NCBI RefSeq assembly: GCF_050947335.1
Contig: NC_134991.1
Coordinates: 7,316,001-7,380,000, forward strand
DNA: 64,000 nt
Direction of reading: 5' to 3'
From: Megachile rotundata
Taxonomy: Eukaryota > Arthropoda > Insecta > Hymenoptera > Megachilidae
Shown here in pieces: positions 36,444 to 47,570 of this stretch. The position numbers and the translations under genes were made by a program. Under the pieces are notes generated by a model. The model ran no database searches, had not been told where the DNA came from, and saw only the letters and a program-made list of their open reading frames with translations. The stretch's first letter is position 1. Each line of letters begins with the position of its first letter.

Positions 36444-36942
36444 TCCAAATCTCCCAAATCCCAAATCTCCCAAATCCCAAATCTCCCAAATCCCAAATCT
36501 CCCAAATCCCAAATCTCCCAAATCCCAAATCTCCCAAATCCCAAATCTCCCAAATCCCAAATCTCCCAAATCCCAAATCTCCCAAATCCCAAATCTCCCA
36601 AATCCCAAATCTCCCAAATCCCAAATCTCCCAAATCTCCTAAATCCCAAATCTCCCAAATCCCAAATCTCCCAAATTCCAAATCTCCCAAATCCCAAATC
36701 TCCCAAATCCCAAATCTCCCAAATCCCAAATCTCCCAAATCCCAAATCTCCCAAATCCCAAATCTCCCAAATCCCAAATCTCCCAAATCCCAAATCTCCC
36801 AAATCCCAAATCTCCCAAATCCCAAATCTCCCAAATCCCAAATCTCCCAAATCCCAAATCTCCCAAATCCCAAATCTCCCAAATCCCAAATCTCCCAAAT
36901 CCCAAATCTCCCAAATCCCAAATCTCCCAAATCCCAAATCTC
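36444..36942 (-). repeat. Highly homogeneous 16-bp array, about 31 copies
   Basis: The unit is CCCAAATCTCCCAAAT, repeated almost without change over about 500 bp. Only two irregular points are seen: an altered stretch near 36622-36650 and a C-to-T change near 36676. All three minus-strand frames are open (206, 180 and 105 codons) and give a Gly-Phe-Gly-Arg-Phe / Trp-Asp-Leu repeat; this comes from a stop-free unit and is not a gene. The near identity suggests recent expansion or ongoing homogenisation. The reverse complement, GGGAGATTTGGGATTT, resembles the 25-kb unit in the opposite orientation. Confidence 0.97.
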
Positions 36943-37609
36943 TCTCCAATCCCCATTTGTTCTTAGAAGAGTCAAACACACCATGCTACACAAAGTGTGT
37001 TAACAATCCTCCCTGTTTCAAGCACAAAATCTTTTTAATATCAGCTATGACGACCGAATTAGTAATATCAAAGTATTCAAGATGTTCGAGTCTCGCTTAA
37101 AAATAGACATCAAGCCATAAAAACGTAACATCAATCTTTTTTCCTAGCCTGGTCTAGCTATTTAAGTTCTAGAGTTATAAACAACGGCCTACTTCAGGGG
37201 GATAACGTGTAAAAATCGTTCCGGGATGAAATTGCCGTCGTAAATTTGTTAATCTTGTTCTATCGGGACTCGAATATCAAACTCAAAGTGATTTTCCATA
37301 CTTCTACGTGTTTACGTGTGTTCTGGGAACAAGATACGTTTCCAAGAACGCTACTTTCTTGCCTGACTTGTTGGCCCACAAAACTATAAAATTAGGAAAA
37401 GTATTTGTGTTTATGTTCAGCGAGGAATGGGATTGAATGCAATCAAAATATTTTAAGATGTTACTTTTATGCAGCCTGCCATTACTTTTGTTATGAAAAT
37501 CAACATAAAAGCGCTTTCTCTCAAAAAGCTTTCGATAGTTATATAAACACGAAATAAACGTGGGTCTTTTAATAGAACAGAATATGAAACGGAGAGATGA
37601 TTTATTGTA
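36943..37609. other. Non-coding unique sequence
   Basis: Moderately AT-rich, no exon or repeat recognised. Confidence 0.4.
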
Positions 37610-37870
37610 TTGAATATTTCTATGTATACACTTGTTCTCTACTTGTATAGAAATATTTATATGGAACAGCTACGTACATTTATACATCATCTGTGCACAT
37701 CTATCTATTCATCATCTCATTTATACATCATCTGTACATATTTAACGCATTTATCTGGACATCAATACATATCTAATGCATTTATCTACACGTCATATGT
37801 GCACATCTATCTATACGAAACATCTATACATATTTGTATGGAAAGCATTTACAGTGCTGAATATGTGTAA
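37610..37870 (+). repeat. Degenerate repeat of CATCTATC/ATACAT words
   Basis: TTATACATCATCTGTGCACA-like and GCATTTATCTRSACRTCA-like segments recur at about 50-65 bp. Copies are diverged. Confidence 0.6.
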
Positions 37871-39289
37871 TATAGGGGAGTATGTATTACGTATGTGACA
37901 CAGGTTGTGCTGATTTTTGCATACTGTTACGCTGCAGACATTAATATCTCAGAGACTGCCATTTTGGGCATACACATGATACATACTAAACGATATATCT
38001 ATGTTTCTGAATTCAATGAACATTTCAAGATTGCAGCATAGTAGGTCATATTCGATTTACAATGCGAAAGTTGCAATTGCAGGGTCAGAGTATTAAACAG
38101 TCCAATTACATTGAAAAATATGGCACCCAAAAGTAAAACGCCATTCCGTGCGATTCGTTTCGGGCAATCATTCAACCATCATCCGAAGCATCCCGTACCA
38201 TACCAAAGGTGCCCTTATTAACTTTTTACCTACTTAGAAGGAGATCCCTAATGTCCCCCGAAGGGTATGTCCCAATTTCCTGAGGTGTATAAAGCGTCAC
38301 GTAAGTGCAATCTTTTCCGCTTTGTGAGAGGAGAATGGTTCACTGTCAGGTGGTTTCGTCGTTGCATTTACCGTCGCGAATTTACGATCCCGTACCGGTC
38401 GAAAATAATTTCGATCGGTCGTTTACTAAAATTACACGCGCGTATCTTGTCGCGGACGTGTGGTCACGATTCACGAAATGCCGGCGTGTCGGAAGCACGT
38501 GCTGCTCTTTCTGTTCTTTCAACGCGGTTTTGGAACACGGCCAGTATCGCGGCCCTTTATTTTCTTCGGTTTCGTCTCCATTTACTCGTCCGCTTCTCCC
38601 GTTGTCCGCTCGTCCATCTTCCAGCCGGGAGGATCATCGGCATCCTTTCTTATTCCCCCGCGCGAAATAAGACGCAATAAAGAGGTTACCCGGAATCGTG
38701 GACAGCTTTGGTACAACGATTTTCCAGCTTAATTAGCTGTCTCGAAGAACAACGGGAATAGAGCTTCAAGGAAGCGTGCACCACGATCACTATACCAGAG
38801 GTTCATTAGGTTTCTGGGGTATTTGCGCGACCAGAATATTCGGCGATGATTAAGTACAGCCCCGACGTGTTTCTTATTCTGCGACGGACAGACTCGTCGC
38901 CGAGCGAAGCCGAATGAAAATTAGCACGTGGATGGTTCACGGCCTTTGTGGTACCGCTGCGAGAACACCATCACCATTAAACGAGCGAGGGCAACGTTTA
39001 ATTCTGACTGGAGCTGCCGCTTGTAATTGGGACACCTGGTAGAAATTGCGAAATAAATTTGCACGCTCTAGTTTCGAATTATGTGCTCGTCCGTTCACTT
39101 ATCTGCGCTGAATATCTTATTCTCGGCTATGTTACTGAGCACATTTCGTATTTTCATCTATTTAGCTTGACGGTAGCTGCTGGTGGAAGAATTATATAGG
39201 TTAGGTTTTTCGTAAACTCTTTAGGTATCTCTCAGATGATCGTTGTGATACACGATATTATATATTATGAAGACTTTGGAGTTCTAAAT
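37871..39289. other. Non-coding; GC-rich island about 38240-39060
   Basis: Unique CpG-rich sequence with overlapping + strand open frames up to 137 codons, none with a domain and each excluding the others. A near-palindromic AGCTTAATTAGCT with a homeodomain core lies near 38726-38738. Candidate conserved non-coding region. Confidence 0.45.
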
Positions 39290-39500
39290 ATTTATTGAAA
39301 ATTTTAGTACATGGAAAGTTGGGATAATCGGTACTTGAAGATTTGAGAATTTGATGCTGAAGGTTTGAAAAGTTACAAAATTAAAAATTCAAGGATTTCG
39401 ATGTTAGGTAAAGAGACCCAAAAGTTTGTAAAATTTAAGTATTTGATCAATTTGTAATTTGACAACTTCAAAGCTTGAGAATTTAATTCAGGGATTTTCT
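39290..39500 (+). repeat. Degenerate minisatellite remnant
   Basis: Words such as GATTTGAGAATTTG and AAAATTCAAGGATTTCG recur irregularly, as in other worn GGGATTT arrays. Confidence 0.5.
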
Positions 39501-42500
39501 ACTATTCGACTATTTTAAATCTGACTGAAATGACTCCATATCCCATCCATCCAGCAGGTTTCGCAAGTAGCTTTCGATAAATCAGTGAAGTTAGCAAATG
39601 AATCAAGTCTGTGCTGTGCCGATTTTCAATGGTTTCGTGGAAACGCGATCACGCCGGCAGTTTTCCCTCAAGAGACGGAAAAGTGGGTGAAGGTTCGGCA
39701 AAAATTCTTTCCGTGAGAGATTATTATTGTAGCCCGTGTTTGCGTCTCGCTTTATTTCCGACAAAAGTTCGGTGTCCTTCGGTTCCATTGCTGAATTGTG
39801 ATCTAAGCATTCTTCGTCCCAGTTTCGGACAGCGTCGATATTTCCCGATAAACCGCCATTCGTTCTCTTCGCTATTTCCAGTGGCGATATCAAGTATTAC
39901 AAGGTTTCAAAGCGTACCATCAGATGTTTCGTTTTGGGAAGAACTTGGCAATGATACGTTACCGGTATTGACACTGATAAATGGCGTTGAACTTTTACGA
40001 TACGACAGTAGTCCAAGTGGAACGTATTACGTTCGCTGTATAAATAATTGACCCGCAGAGAGGACGTCATTAAACTTAGACCTCGGAGGAAAGGTCGCGA
40101 ACTTGAAACTAGCGTGACAAATCGAGTGACGTTGCTTAAAAGTTTGTAACTGCGATCAGGGTGCGTTTATATTGTGAGTGTCTCAGATGACGTTTGCTCA
40201 CATCAGCTTCGAAACTAAATAATTATAAGGTTACCGAAATGTATTTATATTTAATTTCTGTCAAGTATAAAAATAGTCCGCTAAAATGAAATAAACAGAA
40301 TTAAAATGTACCTGATATGAAGAAAGTTAAATAATGATTCAGACAATTTTCGAACAACAAATCAAAAATTATGAAAGCAAAGAAAGCCTCCTTTGTTAAT
40401 GACAATTCAATTCCAAAGTATACAATGAATCATAACATGTGGGTGTTAAACTGCACATTGGTGTAGGGCAGTTGCATTACTCAGACCAGTGTGAACTTAA
40501 TCATAAACAACCGAGATGAACAGATTTAATCCAGTAACAATATTCGTGGATCAGTTTATGAACTGATATCTTTGTTGCGTATTTATACGTTTTCCGGTTA
40601 TACCGATAAAAAACATGAGAATAACATGTATCGCGGGAGAATTCAGGTCACTAATTTAAATGAAAATTCGATTAAAATCGATACTTTTTCAACGTATAAC
40701 GCTTTGCGTTGCTATTGATCTCTGTATTAATACACAGTGAATGAATTAAATTATGCAAATGCATTCGGTTCGAGCAATCAGACTAATAATGTACCTCGAT
40801 ATAATCGGTTGTGGATTTCATTATTAACCATTTCTGTCACTCTTTCACTTCGTGTTAATCGTTATCGTTTTCCAATCTTCCCACAACTTTTACCGTTGCA
40901 TTTGGATTTTACGTTGCCTACGTGACCAGCTTTTGAATTCGAGTTACATTTGATCTTCGAGTAAAGACGCTATCTTGAGCCACCGACCTTTTGTCATCCT
41001 TTGACGCTAAACAAAACGGTGATAATGAAAGATAGTACAAACCTAACCCAAGGTTGCGACGCATGTACCGCTTATATACATAATTAGTCATTTAAAACTA
41101 GATTGGCGCTGCTGACGTCTTTCATTTCTTCCAAAACGAAAATTGCAGAATTTTTATCCTTATCATCGCATCCCGAAAACACGAATTTTTCTACGTACAC
41201 GTTCGAATATTCAAACGGAAAAACAATGTTTCAGCGCCCGTTTTATTTCGTACAAATATCAGAACAAAGTGAACCGTAATGAAAATGTTTTTGAAACGCG
41301 GTGCACGATTACCGGTGATAATTTAAATTATTGTGAATTCATTCCGTAGAAAGTTCAATCGAAAATAGAGAGGCTGGTATTTGCACGTCGCGTTAGCACA
41401 CGATCGAGAAAGAAATCGATTTATCTGCGAATTGCAATTTGTGTTTGCGCGCGAGCGTTGTCTGTAAAAAGCGCTGCAACAGGGACGACGTGTTTTGCAG
41501 CAAGCATTTCAGACGTAAATATTTGAAAATCGTAAAGCGATAAAAGTCGCGCGATAGAAAGATGGCCTCGTCATCGACGATTGTGTTCGTATCGACCAAA
41601 CAAAACCGTACGATATACCCGGCTTTGTACGTTGGATAGGTTAGGTTCCCGTCGATTTGGGAACGTTGCAATTAGTCCGTAATGGCGCCTTTACATTTTA
41701 CTGTCTGATCGTATCGACCGATAGTATACTTTGACGTCAGTGAAAATGGAAAACTTTTACCTAATTAGTTCGATACGTTTATGATATTTTCTTCGGGTGT
41801 TATTTGTGTTATTAAATATTTATTTTTATTTCAATACAAAATGCTTGATAAAATTATTCTGAAATCTGTGCTCGTGTGTCATATATTTGGAGGTTCATTG
41901 CAGAGGTAATTATTAATAATTAATTATTACTGTATGTCTAATAATTACTGTATGGGGGACCAATACAATTATGATCGATTACAGAATATACTATATTAAT
42001 GTCTGTGATTTTAGTAAATGTGCGAACGCAATTATTTGCATGAATATGTACAGTATCTGATAAAATATTAATATCTTCAATTTTCGTGTATAACTAATGT
42101 CTTCCATATTGCTGTGTGGTTAATATTTTTCATTTAGGTATATAAAGTCTGCCATTTTACTATCTGCCATTTTTATACAAGTACAATTTTACGAGTATCA
42201 GATTCCCATTAGTATTAAAAACTTTCAATATATTATACATTAAAGGTGTACAATAAATTTTGTCGTACTCCCACAGCACTCGCACTGCTTTACTTATCAA
42301 CATTGTAATTAAAACGTACATATAATAAAGTGGATATTTTATACGTTGAACAAAATACAAGTGCAAGTTATCTTACGTTTATGGAAAAGAGATCCTGAAC
42401 GAGTGTCAGACTAACAAGAAAACAACTTTGTAGACTCATTTCTGACCACGCGTGGGTGACTCTATAATTTTGTTGAGTGTAAATGAGGAGACGCGGGATC

Positions 42501-42784
42501 AAGGTGAGATTGGCAAAGACGCAGAGAGACACGCGTGAAAATAACATTGACACTGAGAATTCATTTCTGGGAATTCATGGTTAAGCTCCATGACAACGTA
42601 CATTATCAAGATTTGTCTACAATGTTGTACAACTAGTTGTGCAATCAAGAAGAAACGAATCAAAAACGTACAATAAAATTTTGATACATGAAGCTTTCTT
42701 ACTTTCAAAAGTCATCTCCGTATTTTTTCAAATAAAGTTATCTTTTCATAGTTAGGTAAAGTACCTTAAAATGAAGTACAAGAT
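39501..42784. other. Non-coding; GC-richer islands about 39590-40140 and 40970-41720
   Basis: The first island has a 146-codon open frame on + and one of 96 on the minus strand; both lack recognisable domains. An octamer-type word ATGCAAATGCAT sits at 40753-40764. From about 41750 the sequence is AT-rich with no recognisable feature. Confidence 0.4.
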
Positions 42785-42991
42785 ACAAAACCTGTGTTAC
42801 TTTTTTTAGAGTATGTGCATTGTATATGTGGCATTTATACTGTACAGTACAATTGTTATTGTGCTGTGTAATTGTAGAATATAATTTTTGTTGTGTAGTA
42901 TAATTGTACAATATAGTTATTGTACAGTATAATTGTACAGTTGTTGTGCTGTATAATGGTAAAACATAATATTTATTTTATAATATAATTG
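42785..42991 (+). repeat. TA-rich ATTGTACAGTATA repeat, left part
   Basis: Irregular copies of TATAATTGTACAGTAT-like words fill this stretch. The same repeat continues in the 19-bp gap between the two mariner elements and again at 44443-44640, showing that both elements inserted into it. Confidence 0.75.
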
Positions 42992-42993
42992 TA

Positions 42994-43546
42994 CGAGGTG
43001 CGATCATTAAGTTCCGGGATTGTGTCTGCTGCGACCAAACGGATCACACGATTGACTTGCGCTCGCAGGACATATGAATAACAATCTTCGAGACATATGA
43101 CACGAAGTTTGGAAGCGATATCTTCATTGAATCCTGTGTTATACAAGTTTATGGCAGCTTACGCACGCTCTCCTTTGCGAAATCACGATGGACTCTAAAT
43201 TGGAACAAAGGGACATAAAAAAAAAATGGAACATGGTCGTCCTTCTTCACCCTCCGTATTCACCATATTTTGAACCCTGTGATTTCTTTTTGTTTCCCAA
43301 AATCAAATTAAAGCTCAAGGGTCGCCGATTTGACACGGTGGACGAGATTCAACGCGAATCGCAGCCGATGCTTGACACGCTTCGACAAGAAGACTTCTAG
43401 GAAGCTTTCCAAAAATGGCAGAGGCGCTGGGATCGGTGCATAGCTGCCCAAGGGGTGTACTTTGAAGGGGACAGTAGCCAAATTTGAAACAGGTGACTTT
43501 ATCTGCATATACGGGACGAGTCCCGGAACTTAATGATCGCACCTCG
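42994..43546 (+). mobile_element. Internally deleted mariner element, 553 bp
   Basis: Terminal inverted repeats are identical over 26 bp (CGAGGTGCGATCATTAAGTT, then CCGGGA). TA flanks both ends (42992-42993 and 43547-43548), the target duplication expected of Tc1/mariner elements. The interior keeps the 5' untranslated region, the first residues and the C-terminal part of a mariner transposase, joined by a deletion of most of the gene. A full element would be about 1.3 kb, so more than half is gone. With intact ends it could have been moved in trans by a related transposase. Confidence 0.93.
43188..43487 (+). pseudogene. Mariner transposase remnant (N-terminus joined to C-terminus)
   Basis: The frame starts Met-Asp-Ser-Lys-Leu-Glu-Gln-Arg, a typical mariner N-terminus, then jumps after about ten residues to the C-terminal LLHPPYSP...PCDFFLFP region, which holds the third Asp of the DD34D catalytic triad. 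The helix-turn-helix DNA-binding region and the first two catalytic Asp residues are deleted. An in-frame TAG at 43398-43400 interrupts it, after which the normal tail (EAFQKWQRRWDR...YFEGD) runs on to TGA at 43485-43487. It cannot encode an active enzyme. Confidence 0.93.
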
Positions 43547-43569
43547 TAGAATATAACTATTGTGCAATA

Positions 43570-44440
43570 CGAGGTGTGACTCAAAAGAAACGAGACTCGG
43601 TGTATATCTTGAAAAAACAATGGAGTTGGCAGCAATTGTTTTTGTGGCATCATCCCACATATCTCCTCTATCCATGTTGCAAATTTCGATTGAATCGGTC
43701 ATACCATTTGGAAGTATTGCGTTATTTAGTGAACACGTGCAACTGCATTCTGCCGGAAAAATGTCTAACGTAAAAACCGAACAGCGAATAAACATCAAAA
43801 TTTGTAAAATTTGTTGAATTCTGTTGTAACATGTGATGAGACATGGATTTTTACCTATGCCCTAGAAAGTAAGCGCCAGTCAATGGGGTGGAAGTCTCCA
43901 GAATCCCCAAAACCCAAAAAAGCACGCATGTCAAAATCAAAATTCGACATTAATGGAGTTGTAATGATTGAGTGGTTTCCCAGTGATCAGACAGTTAACC
44001 AACACTATTACATTGGAGTACTAAAAAGATTTAGTGAAAAAATTAGGAAAAAAAGGCCACAGTTGTGGAGTGATGGATGACTGTTGCACCAGGATGATGC
44101 ACCCGCTCACATGGTACTGTCTGTCAAGCAGTTTCTGTCCAGCAAAAATATTACTGTGATGTATATTTCCATGCGACTTTTTTTTATTTTCTAAAGTTAA
44201 ATTTTGCTTAAAGGGAACCCATTTCACCTCAATTGCAGAGGTTCAGGCAAAAACGGAGAATCTCCCGAAACGACTTCCAAAAGCCTCGTTCCAGAAATGT
44301 TACTAGCAATGGCAGCGCCAAATGCATAAATGTGTGAATGCTGAAGGGGACTACTTTGAAGGTGATAATGTCACGGAGAACTGATTCTACAGGTACAATG
44401 ATTTATTGGACCAGTCTTGTTCCTTTTGGGTCACACCTCG
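43570..44440 (+). mobile_element. Second deleted mariner element, 871 bp, of a different lineage
   Basis: Inverted repeats match at 25 of 28 positions, starting CGAGGTGTGACYCAAAAGRA, and TA lies at both ends (43568-43569 and 44441-44442). The ends share only the first bases with the neighbouring element and the coding remnant is different, so this is a separate mariner lineage. The interior has a deletion near the start of the transposase and a smaller one near the third catalytic residue. Confidence 0.92.
43761..44384 (+). pseudogene. Broken mariner transposase with DD34D remnants
   Basis: It opens with Met-Ser-Asn-Val-Lys-Thr-Glu-Gln-Arg-Ile-Asn, a mariner start, and meets a stop after 18 codons where a deletion joins it, out of frame, to the catalytic core. 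The core shows CDETWIFTY (first catalytic Asp), KKARMSKSKF and QTVNQHYY. A TGG-to-TGA change stops it at 44078-44080, just before HQDDAPAH (second Asp). A small deletion then removes most of the HPPYSPDLA segment and shifts the frame before PCDFFLF (third Asp). The C-terminal end (NAEGDYFEGD) stops at 44382-44384. It has at least one nonsense change, one large deletion and one frameshift. Confidence 0.93.
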
Positions 44441-44442
44441 TA

Positions 44443-44640
44443 TAATTGTACAGTAAAGTTGTACATTGTAGTTGTAACTATACAGTATAGGTATGCAGTG
44501 TAGTTGCAACTGTGCACCATATGTGTACCATATGTGTACAGTTGTAACTATGCATCATAAGAGATACCATATAGTCGTTATCGTACACTACAATTGTATA
44601 ATATAGTTGTGACGTATACTGAACATGTAGAAGTTATTAA
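44443..44640 (+). repeat. TA-rich ATTGTACAGTATA repeat, right part
   Basis: AATTGTACAGTA, GTAGTTGTAACTATACAGTA and ACCATATGTGTAC words continue the repeat seen left of the mariner elements. Confidence 0.7.
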
Positions 44641-45779
44641 AATGAATATACTACAAAACTGAAACCTGTTAAATACATATGTGTAGACATACATATATGG
44701 CGTACATATGAGTAAATCTTAAGACCTTCCTACAAATACCTATATTCTCATAATTATTAATCAGGATTATCGTTTAAGTGACCCCCCCATTTGGCACCCC
44801 TTATCGAATTAATGAACTCCGGAATCGAAATACAATTCGGCGAAACTGTCACACGAGAATAAAGCACGCGCTTCATAACTCGTCCACGCATAAATTCGTC
44901 CCTCAGCGACACGTTCGTCAGAAAGAAACGGAAAGGAAAAAAACAAAGATTGGTCGTTAAAGAACAAGGCGGTTCGTGGAACGGCGTTGAAACGAGCGTA
45001 ACCCAGTTTCGCGGAGATTAAATTCACGAATCGTGATCGGTCTTTGCGGATATATCGTGTTTCCCGTCTTCCGGGTGTGTTCTCGCGAAAGAAACGCGGA
45101 AAATTTATATACATCGCCGCTTTAAGCTCGGTTTCTCGGCGACGATGCCGAAGAAACGAGGAACAGATGCTAACACTAAAATAGACTGTAACGGGTGTAC
45201 GATACGTGTGTTCGATTCGGCGTTAAATAGCGAGAAACAACCAAGAGCTTGATTCCTCGATGAAAATTTCAGAAAAATCGAACGTTTCGAAGAAACTCGA
45301 GATGCAAGCTCCTGTTTCTCATCCGCGCGAGTCGCTGTTCTTCTTCATTAATCCCTTTGATCTTTGTTAATTTAAAATGCTCCCATTGCGCTGCCGGTGG
45401 AGTTTCTTTTCGGTGGAGAAACTTTCGACGAACACGCAAGGATCTTTTCGGGGATATTTCTGTTCGCACGATTATTTTATTTCTAGTCGTCACGGGGGCT
45501 GGAAGTTTGTTATATCATCGCGATGTTTGAGTAGTAAATTCTGCTGGAATTTTCGTTGCCTGGATAAAAGATGTTTTAAAAGTCGTCAGATGATTTATTT
45601 AGAGAATACCATCGTTGCAAGAATCTTTGATAGAAACTACTATACGCCAACGAAATTGTTATTGGACGGTAAAGTGTGCGGCAGCGTGAATGATACGAAA
45701 AGGCAAGTGCAGCAACTTGGTAGATTCATTTATTTAATAACAGTGTTAGATGACTGCTAAATACTTCAATCGAATCGTT
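44641..45779. other. Non-coding GC-rich island, about 44790-45560
   Basis: Unique sequence. A 127-codon + frame (45377-45760) and a 101-codon minus frame (44809-45114) show no known domain. Candidate conserved non-coding DNA. Confidence 0.4.
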
Positions 45780-46230
45780 AAAAAATAAGAGAAAATTTTT
45801 GAAAAATGAAAAATAAAAATTTTCTTAAATAATTGTAGACAAAAGGAAAAAATAATTTTAGCCTCTAATAAAACAGTATATACACACACTATAAATTGTA
45901 AAAATATTGCTACAAATAATTTAGTTCATTAAATCTTTAAAAAACTTCATAAGTGAAGTAAATGAAAAAAAATCCTTTTTATAATCATAGACAAAAGGAA
46001 AAAATAATTTTACCTTCTAATAAAATAGTATATATACACACTATAAACTGTAGAAATATTGTTACAAATATTTCCACTTTATTGAATCCTTAAAAGAATC
46101 CACAATTGAATCGAATGAAAGAAATCACTTTTTATCCCTTTCGCTAACAAAAGGAAAAAATAATTTTGTCTTCAATAAAATAACATATAAATATAAATTA
46201 TAAAATTTTAATACAAAGTTGTACAAATAT
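45780..46230 (+). repeat. Tandem repeat, 152-156 bp unit, three copies
   Basis: ACAAAAGGAAAAAATAATTT occurs at 45839, 45991 and 46147. Each copy is followed by CTAATAAAAYAGTATATAYA-like and CTATAAAYTGTARAAATATT-like segments; the third copy is the most diverged. Confidence 0.9.
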
Positions 46231-47079
46231 AAAATGAAGGAATTATAAATATAATAGATTAATACAATATTGACCTTTAATAGTAATACACCTACGACCA
46301 AATTGTTTTTCAATAAATCAATATCGCCATTGAACGAGTTAACTCGTCGGTTAGCAGGTTAACCGGCAAGAGGGGTACAAAGGAGGGCAAAGGTAGAAAA
46401 AAGCCGGACATTTCTCGTCCGACCAGCCGCGTCGTAAGCTGATTAAGTCGTCCTCGAGGCGGAGATTTCCATCCGTGTCTGATCGCTCGCGAATAATTTC
46501 CCTCCCCCCGACACCCCTCACGCCCTTCGAGCGTATATATATTTTTTTCTCGGTCCCACGCGTGGTTCTCGCACCGCGACAAAGTAATCTCGCCGAGATA
46601 AATTATTCGATGCGAGGCGAAAATGCAAATTCGTCCCGGTGGGCGAGGGCGGCAATTTATACGCGGCCCGCCGGATACTTTGCCGGCACTTAAGTGGCCA
46701 ATCTCTTTCCCGCACACGCACCGACCACACTAATTTATGCGGCTGCGTTTTGCGGCTGTTTCGCGCCACCGAGACGTTACTGTATCTTACTGTGCACTGG
46801 AAACTTGACGCGCGATCGGGATTTAACTTCCATTGTTTTGACTCGCGTGAACGGTCTTTAGTCATTTTTGCTTGATTTAAACGGCTTCTGGTTGCTTTGT
46901 GAGATCAGAAGTGACAGCAGTGTGTTTATAGTCTTGGAGAACTTCTGTATTTGTCAATTTCATCTATGTTTCTACAAACTTCGAAATTTTCTGATTTTTA
47001 AGTTACTGAATTTTTAGAAACATATTACATATTTTCAAATTTTTAAGTTTCAGAAAGTAAGAAACCAAGAATGGTTCCG
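46231..47079. other. Non-coding GC-rich island, about 46330-46900
   Basis: CpG-rich unique sequence with overlapping open frames up to 135 codons on the minus strand, none recognisable. An octamer word ATGCAAAT lies at 46623-46630. Candidate regulatory or conserved non-coding DNA. Confidence 0.45.
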
Positions 47080-47570
47080 GAAACCAAGTATTTGTGAGAC
47101 CTGACATTCTTAAGTTTCCAAATCTTCGAGTTCAGAAATATTCAAATTCACAAGTGTTCAAAGTTCTGACATCCTCTAATTCCAAACCCCCCAAGTCAAC
47201 CCCCAAATTCACAAGGGTTCAGTATATTGAAATTCTGAAATTCATAAATGTTCCAATATTCTCAAATCTCCAAAATTCCAGAGCAATAACTTTTCCAATC
47301 CTCAATATCACAAATACTGAAATTCTGAAGTCCCCAAATTTCCAACCCCTTAAATTCACAAATGCTAAAATTCTCAAATGCTTAAATTTTCGATCTTCTA
47401 AATTCTAAAATCTCCAAATTTCCAAAGCCTTAAATCCTCAAATCTACAAAGTCCAAATTTTCTATCTTCAAAAACCATAATTTTTCACATCCCCACACAT
47501 GTCCAAACTCTCAAGTTCCTATCCTTCCAAATGTCCAAACATTACACGAGTCATAACTCATAATATATTC
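47080..47570 (-). repeat. Degenerate C/A-rich minisatellite
   Basis: Words like CCAAATTCACAARTGYTMAAATTCT and CCCCAAATTTCCAACCCCTT recur at roughly 15-30 bp without a firm period. It keeps + open for 104 codons as a Ser/Pro/Lys/Asn/Phe-rich frame that is not a gene. Member of the GGGATTT family, G-rich strand on minus. Confidence 0.7.

Noticed and set aside
36373..36993. 206-codon minus-strand open frame rich in Gly, Phe, Trp and Asp
   Set aside because: It lies entirely on the 16-bp tandem array; overlapping frames are open as well because the unit has no stop codon, so it is not a gene.
38267..38732. Overlapping + strand open frames of 90-137 codons
   Set aside because: Three frames are open over the same island and none resembles a protein family.
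39611..40051. 146-codon + strand open frame
   Set aside because: No known motif, overlaps a minus-strand frame, and lies in a GC-rich island where chance frames are common.
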